Translations under genes and position numbers: made by a program
NCBI GenBank assembly: GCA_963729875.1
Contig: CAVSPR010000007.1
Span: 186,001-250,000 of the forward strand
Length of the DNA: 64,000 bases
From: DATBSL01 sp963729875
GTDB lineage: Bacteria; Acidobacteriota; Vicinamibacteria; Fen-336
Direction of reading: 5' to 3'
Shown here: positions 1 through 9,107 of the stretch, piece after piece
Numbering within the stretch: the stretch's first letter is position 1
How the letters are laid out: the number at the start of each line of letters is the position of its first letter
Notes under the pieces: generated by a model
What the model was told of the DNA's origin: nothing
The model's input: the letters and a program-made list of their open reading frames with translations, nothing else
Database searches by the model: none

Positions 1-813
1 AGAATCGACGTTCCCGGCCCACCTCTGCCCCTCCTGCAGTCCACGAAGCTCGAGTATCAACCGGATCTCTCCCCGGACGGGACACGGATCGCCTTTTGCT
101 CGAACCGCTCGTCGGAGAGTCTCGAGGTGTTCGTCAGCCAGGCCGACGGGTTGAACGCGGTCCGGCTGACCGATCGATTCGGCCGTGAGCAGTGCACGCC
201 CCGGTGGTCGCCTGACGGACGTTGGATCGCGTTCGACTCGCAGACGGAGGCCGGTGACCCGGACGTCCTCGTGGTCGACGCCGCGGGAGGGCCGCCACGC
301 CGCCTCGCGTCCACCCCGCACTACGAGAGCCTTCCCGCCTGGTCGCGGGACGGGCGCTTCGTGTACTTCAGCTCGGACCGCAGCGGCCGCTTTGAGGTGT
401 GGCGGGTTCCTGCGGAGGGGGGAGAGGCGCTGCAGGTCACGGACGCGGGCGGGGTCACGAGCCTCGAGTCGTACGACGGGCGTACGCTCTTCTACGTCAA
501 GACGCGCTCCAGCCCCCAGCCGCTCTTCGCCCGGACCTTGGGGATCCCCGGGGAGCGGAAGATCGTCGAGGAGATCCTGGGCCGTACCTTCGCCGTGGAC
601 GAGACGGGCGTCGTCTACTTCGCACGCGGCGAGCCCGCGGGAACGACCTCGCTGCGGCACCTCGATGTTGCCACCGGAGAAACACGGGAGGTGGCGCAAC
701 TCGCCGACATGCCCTCGCTTGGACTGACCGTTTCGCGCGACGGGCGAACCGTCCTCTTCGCCGCGACGAAGCCACCCAACGATGACCTCTACCTGATCGA
801 GAACTTCCGCTGA
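1..813 (+). CDS. TolB/WD40-like beta-propeller protein, C-terminal part (5' truncated)
   Basis: The frame is open from the first base, so the start lies outside the window; 270 residues are visible. Repeated blades carry the TolB/PD40 signature (LSPDGTRIAF, WSPDGRWIAF, WSRDGRFVYF) and the protein ends DLYLIENFR. This tail matches the last third of the next gene almost blade for blade, so the missing N-terminus was probably also a Ser/Thr kinase plus membrane helix. The propeller would sit outside the membrane and bind protein or ligand, but its target cannot be read from sequence. The next gene starts 11 bases after this stop, suggesting a tandem, co-transcribed paralogue pair. Confidence 0.85.
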   Translation, partial: RIDVPGPPLPLLQSTKLEYQPDLSPDGTRIAFCSNRSSESLEVFVSQADGLNAVRLTDRFGREQCTPRWSPDGRWIAFDSQTEAGDPDVLVVDAAGGPPRRLASTPHYESLPAWSRDGRFVYFSSDRSGRFEVWRVPAEGGEALQVTDAGGVTSLESYDGRTLFYVKTRSSPQPLFARTLGIPGERKIVEEILGRTFAVDETGVVYFARGEPAGTTSLRHLDVATGETREVAQLADMPSLGLTVSRDGRTVLFAATKPPNDDLYLIENFR

Positions 814-823
814 GGTAGCCTTC

Positions 824-3469
824 GTGATCGGCCAGACGCTCTCGCACTACGAGGTCCTCGAGAGGATCGGCGAGGGTGGGATGGGGGTCGTCTACAAGGG
901 CCGCGACACCCTCCTGGGGCGGCTCGTCGCCCTCAAGACTCTGCCTTCGGAAGGGGCCGCCGACCCGGATCGCCGGGCACGGCTTCTCCGGGAGGCCCGC
1001 GCCGCCTCCGCCCTCCACCACCCGAACATCGTCGACGTGTACGACCTCCTCCACCACGAGGGCAGCGACGTGATCGTGATGGAGCTGGTGACGGGGCGGA
1101 CGCTGGATCGGGCGGTCGCGGGCAAGCCGCTGCGCGAGGTCCTCGGCTACGCGCGGCAGATCGCGGACGCTCTCGCGAAGGCCCACGCGGCCGGGATCGT
1201 GCACCGGGACCTCAAGCCCTCGAACGTGATGGTGGACGAAGGCGGGACGGTCAGAATCCTCGACTTCGGCCTCGCCCGGCTTGGCCCCCCGGTCGGGACG
1301 GTCGACCTCGGGAGCGCATCGGCCCGACCGACGGCAGAAGCGACGGCCGAGGGGCGCATCGTCGGGACGCTCGCCTACATGTCGCCGGAGCAGGCGGAGG
1401 GGAAGAAGGCGGACGCGCGGTCGGACGTCTTCAGCTTCGGGACGGTGCTGTACGAGATGGTGACGGGCCGGATGGCCTTCAAGGGAGACTCGGCGGCGGC
1501 CACGCTCGCGGCGGTGCTGGAGCACGAGCCCCCGCCGCCGCGAGGGCTGGTGCCGGGCCTGCCCCTCGAACTGGAGAAGCTCGTCCAGCGCTGCCTGCGG
1601 AAGGACCCGGCGAAACGCTTCCAGTCGATGGGCGACGTGGCCCTCGACCTCGACGAGGTCGCGATCAGCCTCGACAGCGGGCGCGCCCGGCCTCGTGGCA
1701 AGCGGCCGGGACGGTGGGCGGTCTGGCTGCCCGCAGGAGCGGCTCTTCTCGCACTCGCCGGCCTCGTCGCCTGGCGCCTCGCGCGAGGCCCGGCGCGCCC
1801 GCCCGAGCCCCCCCGGCTCGTGCAGCTCACGTCCTACAGCGGGCGGGAGCTCTACCCCACGTTCTCCCCCGACGGCACGCAGGTGGCGTTCTCATGGAGC
1901 GGCGAGAAGCAGGACAACTTTGACATCTACGTCCAACTCGTCGACGCGAGCGGTCCTCCTCTGCGGCTGACCAGCGACCCGGCGTCCGACGCGTTCCCGG
2001 CCTGGTCGCCCGACGGTCGACAGATCGCATTCCGTCGCATGCCGCGATCCAGGGACGACGCCACCGAGTACTTCGCCTCCCAGGTGCCCGCCGGGGCGGT
2101 GATGGTGATGCCCGCGCTCGGGGGTCCCGAGCGGAAGGTGGCCGACGTGCCGAGGAGCCGGTGTCCGACCCTCTCCTGGACGCCGGACGGCCGGTGGCTC
2201 GCGACCCCCGCCGCCGATTCGCGGGGAGTCAACGGGGTCTTCCTCCTTCCCGTAGAGCAAGGGGAGCCGAAGAGGCTCACGTCGAACCCCGCGAGCGGCG
2301 ACCTCTGCCCGGCGTTGTCTCCCGATGGGCGCTTCCTGGCCTACGCCGCGTGCAGGTCCGAATACGTCTGCGCCATCCAGGTCCTGGAGCTCCAGCCGGA
2401 TCTCCGGCCGAAGGGTCCCCCACGGCGTGTCGCCGAGCTGGCGGTGGGGGCGGCATTCGAGGGCCTGGCGTGGGCCGCGGACGGCCAGAGCCTCGTGTAC
2501 CCCCGGGACTACCTCTATCGCCTCCCGCTGCGCGGGGCGCCGGAGAGCGAGCGGATCGAGCTGGCCGCGCCGCTGGCCGTCTATCCGGCGGTCTCCCGCG
2601 CGCGGGATCGGCTCGCCTTCACCCGCGGGACCACCGAGCGCGACGTCTGGAAGCTGGAGGAGGGCCACCCGCCCACGGCGTTCCTCGCCTCGTCGCGCCT
2701 CGACCAGAGCCCGCAGTTCTCGCCCGACGGGACGCGAATGGCGTACCAGTCCGCCCGGTGGTCGCGAACCGGAGAGATCCTCGTCGTCAAAGCGGACGGG
2801 TCGAACCCCGTCCAGCTGACCGACGGTCTGGGACGACAGCAGGGCAGTCCCCAGTGGTCGCCCGACGGCCGCCGGATCGCCTTCGATTCGCAGAGGGAGG
2901 ACGGGACGTTCGACGTCTACGTGATCGACGCCATCGGGGGGCCTCCACGCCGACTCACCCCGGACGAGTCCAACGAGCACCGACCGAGCTGGTCCAGGGA
3001 CGGCCGATGGATCTACTTCGCCTCCGACCGGACCGGCCGCTTCGAGGTGTGGCGTCTCCCGGCGGAAGGCGGAGGCGCCGAGCAGGTGACCGACCAGGGG
3101 GGTTACACCTGCTTCGAGTCGTTCGACGGGCGGACGCTGTACTACGCCAAGGCGCAGGCCCCCCAGCAGCCCGTCTTCGCGCGCCTGACCGGCGGCGGCC
3201 CGGAGAGGCGGGTCGTCGACGAGATCCTCGGCCGATCCTTCGCGGTGGTCGAGGACGGCCTCTACTACTTCGCGCGCACCGACGTCTCGGGCGTTGCGGC
3301 CCTGCGGTTCCTCGACCTTGACCACGGAAAGAGCCGTGAGGTCGCCCGCCTGGACGTCCCGGTGGCACCGGGGCTCGGGCTCACCGTGTCGCCCGACCGG
3401 AGGACGATCCTGTTCACCGTGTTCAAGCCGAACGACGCGGACCTGTTCCTGATCGAGAACTTCCGGTGA
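824..3469 (+). CDS. Membrane Ser/Thr protein kinase with C-terminal TolB-like propeller
   Basis: 881 residues. A Hanks-type kinase domain covers about residues 7-275: glycine loop GEGGMG at 16-21, ATP-binding lysine K38 in VALK, catalytic loop HRDLKPSN at 127-134, DFG at 147-149, and GTLAYMSPEQ at 181-190. One hydrophobic helix lies near residues 300-318. After it comes a long TolB/PD40 beta-propeller with repeated SPDG blades, presumably extracytoplasmic. The likely role is to sense a signal outside and phosphorylate cytoplasmic proteins; the substrate is unknown. The GTG start is chosen because it begins the kinase exactly and follows GAGGT by a few bases. It lies 11 bases after a paralogous gene and converges on the M13 peptidase. 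Confidence 0.95.
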   Translation: MIGQTLSHYEVLERIGEGGMGVVYKGRDTLLGRLVALKTLPSEGAADPDRRARLLREARAASALHHPNIVDVYDLLHHEGSDVIVMELVTGRTLDRAVAGKPLREVLGYARQIADALAKAHAAGIVHRDLKPSNVMVDEGGTVRILDFGLARLGPPVGTVDLGSASARPTAEATAEGRIVGTLAYMSPEQAEGKKADARSDVFSFGTVLYEMVTGRMAFKGDSAAATLAAVLEHEPPPPRGLVPGLPLELEKLVQRCLRKDPAKRFQSMGDVALDLDEVAISLDSGRARPRGKRPGRWAVWLPAGAALLALAGLVAWRLARGPARPPEPPRLVQLTSYSGRELYPTFSPDGTQVAFSWSGEKQDNFDIYVQLVDASGPPLRLTSDPASDAFPAWSPDGRQIAFRRMPRSRDDATEYFASQVPAGAVMVMPALGGPERKVADVPRSRCPTLSWTPDGRWLATPAADSRGVNGVFLLPVEQGEPKRLTSNPASGDLCPALSPDGRFLAYAACRSEYVCAIQVLELQPDLRPKGPPRRVAELAVGAAFEGLAWAADGQSLVYPRDYLYRLPLRGAPESERIELAAPLAVYPAVSRARDRLAFTRGTTERDVWKLEEGHPPTAFLASSRLDQSPQFSPDGTRMAYQSARWSRTGEILVVKADGSNPVQLTDGLGRQQGSPQWSPDGRRIAFDSQREDGTFDVYVIDAIGGPPRRLTPDESNEHRPSWSRDGRWIYFASDRTGRFEVWRLPAEGGGAEQVTDQGGYTCFESFDGRTLYYAKAQAPQQPVFARLTGGGPERRVVDEILGRSFAVVEDGLYYFARTDVSGVAALRFLDLDHGKSREVARLDVPVAPGLGLTVSPDRRTILFTVFKPNDADLFLIENFR

Positions 3470-3475
3470 GGTCGC

Positions 3476-5499
3476 TTACCAGACCTCGCAGCGCTTCCCG
3501 GGGGGCGGACCATCGGGGCGTCGGCCGGGCAGGCGAAGGCCTTCCGGAACTCCGGGAGGTCCGAGAGCGGGCCGATGACGCGGTACTTTCCGGTCGGGTG
3601 GGGGTCGCCCTGGACCATCAGCCGCTGCGTTTCCGGGCGGATGGCGTCGCCGCGGAACTGCCCCCACGCGATGAAGAAGTGCTGCTCGGGCGTGAAGCCG
3701 TCGATCGTGGGAGCCGGAGGCTTGCCCTCGAGCGAGCGCAGGAAGGCCCGGTAGGCGATCTTCGCGCCGGCGAGGTCGCCGATCGCCTCGCCCAGGACCA
3801 GCTTCCCGTTGTGGTGGATGCCGGGCTCGATCTCGTAGCCCTCGAACTCGTCCACCACGCACTGCCCCCGCGCCTGGAACTTCCGGAGGTCGTCGGCGGT
3901 CCACCAGTTCGCGAGGCGCCCCTTCGCGTCGTACTGCGCGCCCTGGTCGTCGAAGCCGTGGCTGATCTCGTGGCCGATCACCACCCCGATGGCGCCGTAG
4001 TTCACGGCGTCCGTGGCGTCCATGCTGAAGGCCGGGGGCTGCAGGATGCCGGCCGGGAAGACGATCTCGTTGAGGAGGGGGTTGTAGTAGGCGTTCGACG
4101 TCGGGGGCGTCATGCCCCAGCGGCCGCGGTCCACGGGCTTGCCGATCTGGCCCCGGTCGTCGTCCACGGCGAACCGGCGCCCGGCCACGACGTCGGCCCA
4201 CAGCGTCTCGCGTCCGATCGGCACCTTCGAGTAGTCCTTCCACTTGTCCGGGTAGCCGATCTTGGGGTTGAAGGTCGCGAGCTTCTCCAGGGCCTTCGCC
4301 TTCGTCTGCGGTCCCATCCACTCGAGGCCGCGGATCGTGTCGCCCATGGCGAGGAGCAGGTTCCTCACCAGCTCCTGCATCCTGGCCTTCGCCGCCGGCG
4401 GGAAGTGCCTCTCGACGTACTTGCGGCCGAGAGCTTCGCCGAGCAGGCGGTCGGTCGACTCCGCGCACCGCTTCCAGCGCGGCTTCATCTCCCTCGCCCC
4501 GCCCAGGTACTGCTCCTCGAAGGCGAACCGCTCCTGCACGAAAGGCGCGGAGAGGTGCGGGGCGGCGGACCGGACGAGGTGCCAGCGCAAGTACGCCTTC
4601 CAAGAGGCGAGCGGCGTCTGCAGGAGCAGCTCGTCCATCGCCTTCAGGAACTCGGGCTGCTGGACGTTGAGGACGGCGCGGGGGACCTTCGCGGCGGCGA
4701 AGTAGCCCGGCCAGTCGAAGTCCGGGGCGAGGTTCGTGAGGTCGACGAAGCCAGTCTTGTGGTCGGTGGCCTTCGGGTCGCGGAGAGCCACGTTGTCGAG
4801 CGAGGCCGTGGCGAGCCGCCTCTCCATGCCGAAGACCGCCTCCGCCATGCGCCGCGACTCGGCGCGGCTCTTCCCGGACAGCTCCATCGTGTGCGCGACG
4901 TGCACCCGGTACTTCTCGCGCGCCTCCTGGAAGCGGGGCTCCGTCTTCAGGTAGTAGTCCCGGTCGGGGAGACCGAGGCCCGAGGCGTAGAGATCGGCGA
5001 TCATCCGGGTCGGGTCGTGGTTGTCGGGCGAGGCGGTGAGGCCGAAGGGCACCGGGATCGCGAGCTCGTGGAAGCGGCCGATCATCCGGTGAACGCCGGC
5101 GATGTCGGTCAGGCCGTCGATCTCCTCGAGAAGCGGCCGGATCGGCGTCGCGCCGAGCTCGTCGGCCTCCTTCTCGTCCATGCACGCGGCGTAGAAGTCC
5201 CCCACCAGCTGCTCGACGCTGCCCTTCGGCCACTTCGTCGAGGCCGACACCTCGGAGAGGATGCCGTTCAGCTGGTCCTTCGCGTTCTCGCCCGCCTGCC
5301 ACCGGCGGCTCCAGCGGACCATCGACGGCGGGATGGGGTTCGCCGCCCGCCACGCCCCGTTCGCGAACTCGTAGAAGTCGGCGCAGGGTGCGACGCTCCG
5401 GTCGAGGTCGCCCGTCTCGATTCCCCTGAGGGGCGCAGCCTCCCCGCCGAGGACGGCGGGCGCCACTGCGAGAAGGGCCACGGCTCCGAAGCGTCGCAC
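3476..5499 (-). CDS. M13 family (neprilysin-like) zinc metallopeptidase, secreted
   Basis: The protein starts with a signal peptide (MRRFGAVALLAVAPAVLGG) and has the M13 N-terminal domain (CADFYEFANGAW). The zinc site is HEISH at 510-514, with the third ligand in GEAIGDLAG near residue 570. NAYYNP..NEIVFPAG is the usual substrate-cleft motif. It should cleave short extracytoplasmic peptides. The normal M13 ending (C-E-V-W then TAA at 3476-3478) is present but one base out of frame: a base appears to be missing in the C/G run at about 3497-3505. As written, the frame instead runs to a stop at 3265 inside the convergent kinase gene. With the base restored the length is 674 residues, normal for the family. 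Confidence 0.93.
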
Positions 5500-5514
5500 C
5501 TCGTCCTCCCTCTC

Positions 5515-6045
5515 CTACTTCGCGATCTCGAACGGGGCGGTCAGCTTCGCCGCGCCCCAGCTCAGCTCGAGGACACCGCCCTTCGGCTCCGGCGCGAGGC
5601 CCATCGTGAACATCTCGACCGCCGCGGGCAGGGCCGCCTTCGTCATGGGCGCACTGGCCACGTCCTTCGCGGGGTCGTGCTGCGTGCCCCACTGCCCGGT
5701 CTGGGAGTTGAAGACCAGCTCGAAGGCCTCGCCGGACCTCTTCAGCCAGAGGCTGTAGGCGCCCTTCGCGAGGCGGGTCTTGCCGAAGCTGAGGTCCACG
5801 GGCGTCGTGAGAACGGTCGCCTCGTTCCGCCCCATCCGCCAGAAGGTGCCCTCCTGCAACTGCGCGAGCATGTCGCGCCCCTTGAGCGACGGGCGCCCGT
5901 AGTCGAGCGTGATCGCGCCGGGGCCGGCCTTCAGCTCCGCCTTGCCCCGCGCCGCCGGGGCCGGAGCCTGAGCAAGGGCCGGAGCCGCGAGCGCCAGGGC
6001 CAGCAACCCGAAGCACGCCCAGCCGACGATTCTCTTCAGAGCCAT
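5515..6045 (-). CDS. DUF2911 domain secreted protein
   Basis: 176 residues. The start at 6045 is chosen over longer options because it follows a strong GGAGG and opens a clean signal peptide (MALKRIVGWACFG then hydrophobic, ending AAPALAQ). The mature part matches DUF2911: ITLDYGRPSLKGRDML, W-R-x-G-x-N-E-A-T near residue 70, and YSLW. This family is common in secretomes of Acidobacteriota and Bacteroidota. Its biochemical function is not known. The gene ends 15 bases before the M13 peptidase start in the same direction, so the two are probably co-transcribed. A small hairpin lies directly against its Shine-Dalgarno sequence. Confidence 0.9.
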   Translation of the reverse strand: MALKRIVGWACFGLLALALAAPALAQAPAPAARGKAELKAGPGAITLDYGRPSLKGRDMLAQLQEGTFWRMGRNEATVLTTPVDLSFGKTRLAKGAYSLWLKRSGEAFELVFNSQTGQWGTQHDPAKDVASAPMTKAALPAAVEMFTMGLAPEPKGGVLELSWGAAKLTAPFEIAK

Positions 6046-6059
6046 GACGGTCACCTCCA

Positions 6060-6073
6060 GAAGCCCCAGCTTC
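6060..6073 (-). promoter_or_regulatory. Hairpin abutting the Shine-Dalgarno of the DUF2911 gene
   Basis: On the minus strand GAAGC, a four-base loop and GCTTC come one base before TGGAGGTGA of the gene starting at 6045. A second stem, CGCCT/AGGCG (6074-6087), precedes it. The pairing is visible; a role in translation is inference. Confidence 0.3.
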
Positions 6074-6100
6074 CGCCTCGGGAGGCGCCCTGTCAAAGAC

Positions 6101-7255
6101 CTATCGGGCCGGAACCCCGACCAGGTACGGCTCGGCGACCTCCAGGGCGAGGGCACTCACGTCGATGTCGTCGCGGTTGGCGAGGATGACGACGGTGATG
6201 CCGTCGTCCGGGAAGCGATCGATCACCGAGCGGAAGCCGCTCGTCGATCCGTGGTGCCACGCGCGGGAGCGGTGGCGCCAGGGCTCGAGGTGCCAGCCGA
6301 ACCCGTAGGAAACCGGCTCGCCCGGGTGCAGGTTGTCGCCGCCCGGCGGGCCCGGCGGCCAGCGAGGTGCCGAGCCGTCGGCGAGTGTCGCGGGCGTGAG
6401 AGCCGGCTTCATCGCGGCCGGGGACAGCAGCTCGTTCGTGCGCAGGGCTTCGTCCCACTTCGCGAGGTCCTCGAGGCTCGAGTAGACGCCGCCGTCACCG
6501 AGGGTGGCCGAGGTGGGGTTCTGGTCGGCCTCGCGGAAGCCGTCGGCGTCCCGCGCGTGGCCGAAGGCCCGGTTCGCCACCTCTTTCCCACCGTTCACGT
6601 AGGCGAGGGTGTGGTCCATGCCGAGCGGCGCGAAGACCCGCTGGCGCAGGAAGTCGTCGAACGGCTTTCCGGAAACGCGCGTGACGACGAGCCCGAGCAG
6701 GACGTAGCCCGAGTTGCTGTAGGCCCAGCTCGTCCCCGGGGCGAAGAGGCCCTTCGTCTCGCCCCGCAGCAGCGCGAGGACCTCGTCGTCCTGGATCTGG
6801 CGCTCCTTCGTCCAGGGGCGGGCCCCGCCCTTCTCGGCGGCCGACATCAGCTCCTCGTAGTCGGGCAGGCCGGACGTGTGGTTGAGCAGGTGGCGGATGG
6901 TGATGCCCCGGCCGTAGGCGGGGAACGACGGGAAGACGTCGGTGAGCGCGTCCTCGTAGCGCAGCTTCCCGTCCTTGACGAGGAGCATGACGGCCGTGGC
7001 CGTGAGCTGCTTGGTAACGGACGCCAGGCGGAAGCCGGTGGCCGGGTCGATCGGACGCCTCGATCGCAGGTCGCGCAAGCCGTAGCCGCGGGCGAAGGCG
7101 GTCTTTCCGCCCTGGCGCACGAGCGCGGCGAGCCCCGGCTCGCCGTCCCGCACCCGTGCCTGGAGGAGGGCCGCGCTGCCGGCCTCGCGCGCGTCGCCGC
7201 CGGACGCGGCGGACGCTAGGAGCACGAGGGCGATCGAGGGGCCTGCGAGCCTCAC
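6101..7255 (-). CDS. Serine hydrolase, class C beta-lactamase/DD-peptidase-like
   Basis: 384 residues from a GTG start whose bases overlap the upstream TGA (GTGA), giving a short signal-like N-terminus. The penicillin-binding-protein fold is shown by the S-x-x-K motif S79-V-T-K82 (nucleophile S79), the Y179-S-N motif, and HHGSTSGF near residue 340 in place of the KTG box. Such proteins act on beta-lactams, D-amino-acid peptides or esters; which applies here cannot be told. A longer frame reaching 7435 exists but would overlap the upstream gene by 180 bases and has no family match there. It is translationally coupled to the Gly-rich protein gene upstream. Confidence 0.92.
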   Translation of the reverse strand: MRLAGPSIALVLLASAASGGDAREAGSAALLQARVRDGEPGLAALVRQGGKTAFARGYGLRDLRSRRPIDPATGFRLASVTKQLTATAVMLLVKDGKLRYEDALTDVFPSFPAYGRGITIRHLLNHTSGLPDYEELMSAAEKGGARPWTKERQIQDDEVLALLRGETKGLFAPGTSWAYSNSGYVLLGLVVTRVSGKPFDDFLRQRVFAPLGMDHTLAYVNGGKEVANRAFGHARDADGFREADQNPTSATLGDGGVYSSLEDLAKWDEALRTNELLSPAAMKPALTPATLADGSAPRWPPGPPGGDNLHPGEPVSYGFGWHLEPWRHRSRAWHHGSTSGFRSVIDRFPDDGITVVILANRDDIDVSALALEVAEPYLVGVPAR

Positions 7256-7935
7256 TTCGGGGTCTCGTCCTTTGCGCGGTCGTAGATGCGCTTGAGCTCG
7301 ACGCTCGGCCCGAACCCGCCCTGCATCTTGACGTTCACGATCAGGCGGCTCCCGTCGGGGACGAGCTCCCACGTCTCGACCACTCCCCCGCCGCGGGCCT
7401 GCTTCGTCTCGACGAGGAGCCGACCCTCCTTCCACGAGGTCTTGATCTCCGATGCGCCGTTGTCGGTCTTGTACTTCTTCCCGTCGGGGTGCAGCCGCCG
7501 CGTCCGCCCGTACTTCTCGTCGACGCCGATCTCGGTCCCGGTCTGCGCGATCGCGAGCTCATCGGCGGGCTCGAAAATCGCCTTCATGGCCTCGCGGGGG
7601 TTGTCGCCGCCGCCCATGCCCGGAGGCGGGCCCATCCGGCCGCCCCCTCCTCCCCCGGAACCGCCCATACCGCCGCCGGGCCCGCCCATGCCGCCGCCCC
7701 CGGGGCCGCCCCCCGGCGGCCGACCCCCGCCGGAGCCGCCGCCCTTCTCCTGGGCCTCGCGCATCTTCTCCCGGGCGTCGTCGCTCGCCTCGCGGTTGAA
7801 GACCCAGCGGCCCGAGAGGTCGACCGACGCGGGTCCGGCTTTCGGCTTCTCGTCGGCGCGGATCGGAGCAGAGCCGGGAACGGCGCCGCTGGCGAAGGCC
7901 AGGACACCGGTGAGAAGGATCACGCGGATCGTCAT
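7252..7935 (-). CDS. Secreted protein with long Gly/Pro-rich low-complexity linker, function unknown
   Basis: 227 residues starting at the ATG after GAAGAGGAG; a longer frame to 7995 lacks a ribosome site. There is a signal peptide, then a lipocalin-like DLSGRWVFNREASDD segment, then about 50 residues that are nearly all Gly, Pro and Met (roughly residues 65-115). The C-terminal part has beta-strand-like sequence (GRTRRLHPDGKKY, SWKEGRLLVETK, TWELVPDG). The ends resemble the two halves of a small beta-barrel split by the linker. I do not recognise a named family. It overlaps the start of the serine hydrolase by four bases, so the two are co-expressed. Confidence 0.8.
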   Translation of the reverse strand: MTIRVILLTGVLAFASGAVPGSAPIRADEKPKAGPASVDLSGRWVFNREASDDAREKMREAQEKGGGSGGGRPPGGGPGGGGMGGPGGGMGGSGGGGGGRMGPPPGMGGGDNPREAMKAIFEPADELAIAQTGTEIGVDEKYGRTRRLHPDGKKYKTDNGASEIKTSWKEGRLLVETKQARGGGVVETWELVPDGSRLIVNVKMQGGFGPSVELKRIYDRAKDETPK

Positions 7936-8027
7936 GAGAGTCTCCTCTTCGCCGGGTCCACTGGGAGGGACGGCGCCGCTCCCGGCAGCTCCCATTACAC
8001 GACAAGTGCCGGGTTCGGTGCGTAAAG

Positions 8028-8044
8028 ACTCCGCAAAACGGAGT
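8028..8044 (-). terminator. Hairpin terminator-like element after the YVTN gene
   Basis: On the minus strand ACTCCG, loop TTTTG and CGGAGT form a perfect six-pair stem followed by CTTT. It lies 9 bases past the stop of the gene at 8053-9060 and before the Gly-rich protein gene, as expected for a terminator, although the T run is short. Confidence 0.5.
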
Positions 8045-8052
8045 AACGGCTC

Positions 8053-9060
8053 CTAGGGCTGTTTGGCCCAGGCCAGGCCGTCGGCCATCGGGCCGGCCGG
8101 GATGATCCGCGTGACCTTCCACCCCGCGAGGTCGATCTCCGCCACCTGGCCGGCCGCGTCGCAGGACACGTAGGCCACCCGGCCGTCCGGCCGGACGAGG
8201 ACCTCCTGCGGCGCCTTCGGGACGTCGAGGGTCCGGACCACCTCCATGGACGAGAGATCGAGGACGGCGACCTGGCTGGCGCCGGGCATCGCGACCAGCA
8301 GCCAGCTGCCGTCCGGGGTGGGCGCCGTGCCGTAGGCGACCGCCGGGAGGGCCACGCCGCGGACGAGCTTGTTCGTCTTCGTGTCGATCACCGCCAGGCG
8401 CGGCGCGTCCTGGTCGGCGGTGAAGACGAAGCGCCCGTCGGGGGAGAGAGCGATGCGCTGGGCGCGCTTCGCCACGGTCACCACCGCCGTGACTTTCCCC
8501 GCCGCGACGTCGATGACGCTCACCGTGCCCGCGCCCACGTTCGAGGTGTAGGCCGTCCGGCCGTCCGGGGAGAGCGCGAGCATGTGCGACTCCTCCTGGT
8601 CGGTCGGCAGCGTCGCCACGACGGCGTTCGTGCGCGGGTCGATCACGGTGACGGAGCTCGCCAGCTCGGTCGTCACGTAGAGCCGGCCGTCGGGACCGAA
8701 GAGAGCCTCGTGCGGGCGCCGGGGGCCGCCGAGGTCGATCGTGGCGAGGCGGCGACGCGCGGCGATGTCGATCACGTCGATCGTCCGGCCGTCGGAGCCC
8801 GGGCGGCCGACGCCCGAGTCGCCGTAGATCGGCACGTAGGCCGTCTTCCCGTCGGGCGAGGCCGCGACCTCGTGCCCCGTGACCCCGCTTTGCTTGACGG
8901 TCGCGACCATCTTCCCCGCCGCCGGGTCGATGATCCCGAGAGTCTGGTCGCCCTTGTTGGCGACGAGAAGCACTCCGCCCCCCGCCGGCGTGCCCGCGTG
9001 GCCCGCCCGCGCCCCGGCCATCGCGGCCAGCGCGACCAGGACGACGGCTCTCCTCCGCAT
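8053..9060 (-). CDS. YVTN-family beta-propeller protein, secreted
   Basis: 335 residues: signal peptide (MRRRAVVLVALAAMAGARA) followed by seven or so blades with the YVTN/surface-layer pattern (VLLVANKGDQTLGIIDPA, GRTAYTSNVGAGTVSVIDVA, GRVAYVSCDAAGQVAEIDL). Proteins of this type are extracytoplasmic propellers, some binding metals or acting as scaffolds; no catalytic residues are evident. The ATG follows GGAGGCAGGC. It is divergently arranged with the acyltransferase at 9108, with only 47 bases between the starts, so both promoters must lie in or beside that gap. Confidence 0.9.
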   Translation of the reverse strand: MRRRAVVLVALAAMAGARAGHAGTPAGGGVLLVANKGDQTLGIIDPAAGKMVATVKQSGVTGHEVAASPDGKTAYVPIYGDSGVGRPGSDGRTIDVIDIAARRRLATIDLGGPRRPHEALFGPDGRLYVTTELASSVTVIDPRTNAVVATLPTDQEESHMLALSPDGRTAYTSNVGAGTVSVIDVAAGKVTAVVTVAKRAQRIALSPDGRFVFTADQDAPRLAVIDTKTNKLVRGVALPAVAYGTAPTPDGSWLLVAMPGASQVAVLDLSSMEVVRTLDVPKAPQEVLVRPDGRVAYVSCDAAGQVAEIDLAGWKVTRIIPAGPMADGLAWAKQP

Positions 9061-9107
9061 GCCTGCCTCCTCTGCCTGGGCGTGGAACGGGAGTAACGTA
9101 TCACGCC

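Noticed and set aside
3265..3475. Extra 70 codons at the C-terminus of the M13 peptidase
   Set aside because: They arise from a missing base; the family ending C-E-V-W plus stop is present in the next frame at 3476.
3466..6189. 907-codon plus-strand frame opposite the M13 and DUF2911 genes
   Set aside because: Low-complexity shadow; the minus-strand genes have full motifs and ribosome sites.
7600..7760. Tandem nucleotide repeat or CRISPR-like array in the GGC-rich block
   Set aside because: It is the coding sequence for a Gly/Pro-rich linker, without fixed repeat and spacer units.
7252..7995. Earlier start for the Gly-rich protein at 7995
   Set aside because: No ribosome site there and the signal peptide begins at the start at 7935.
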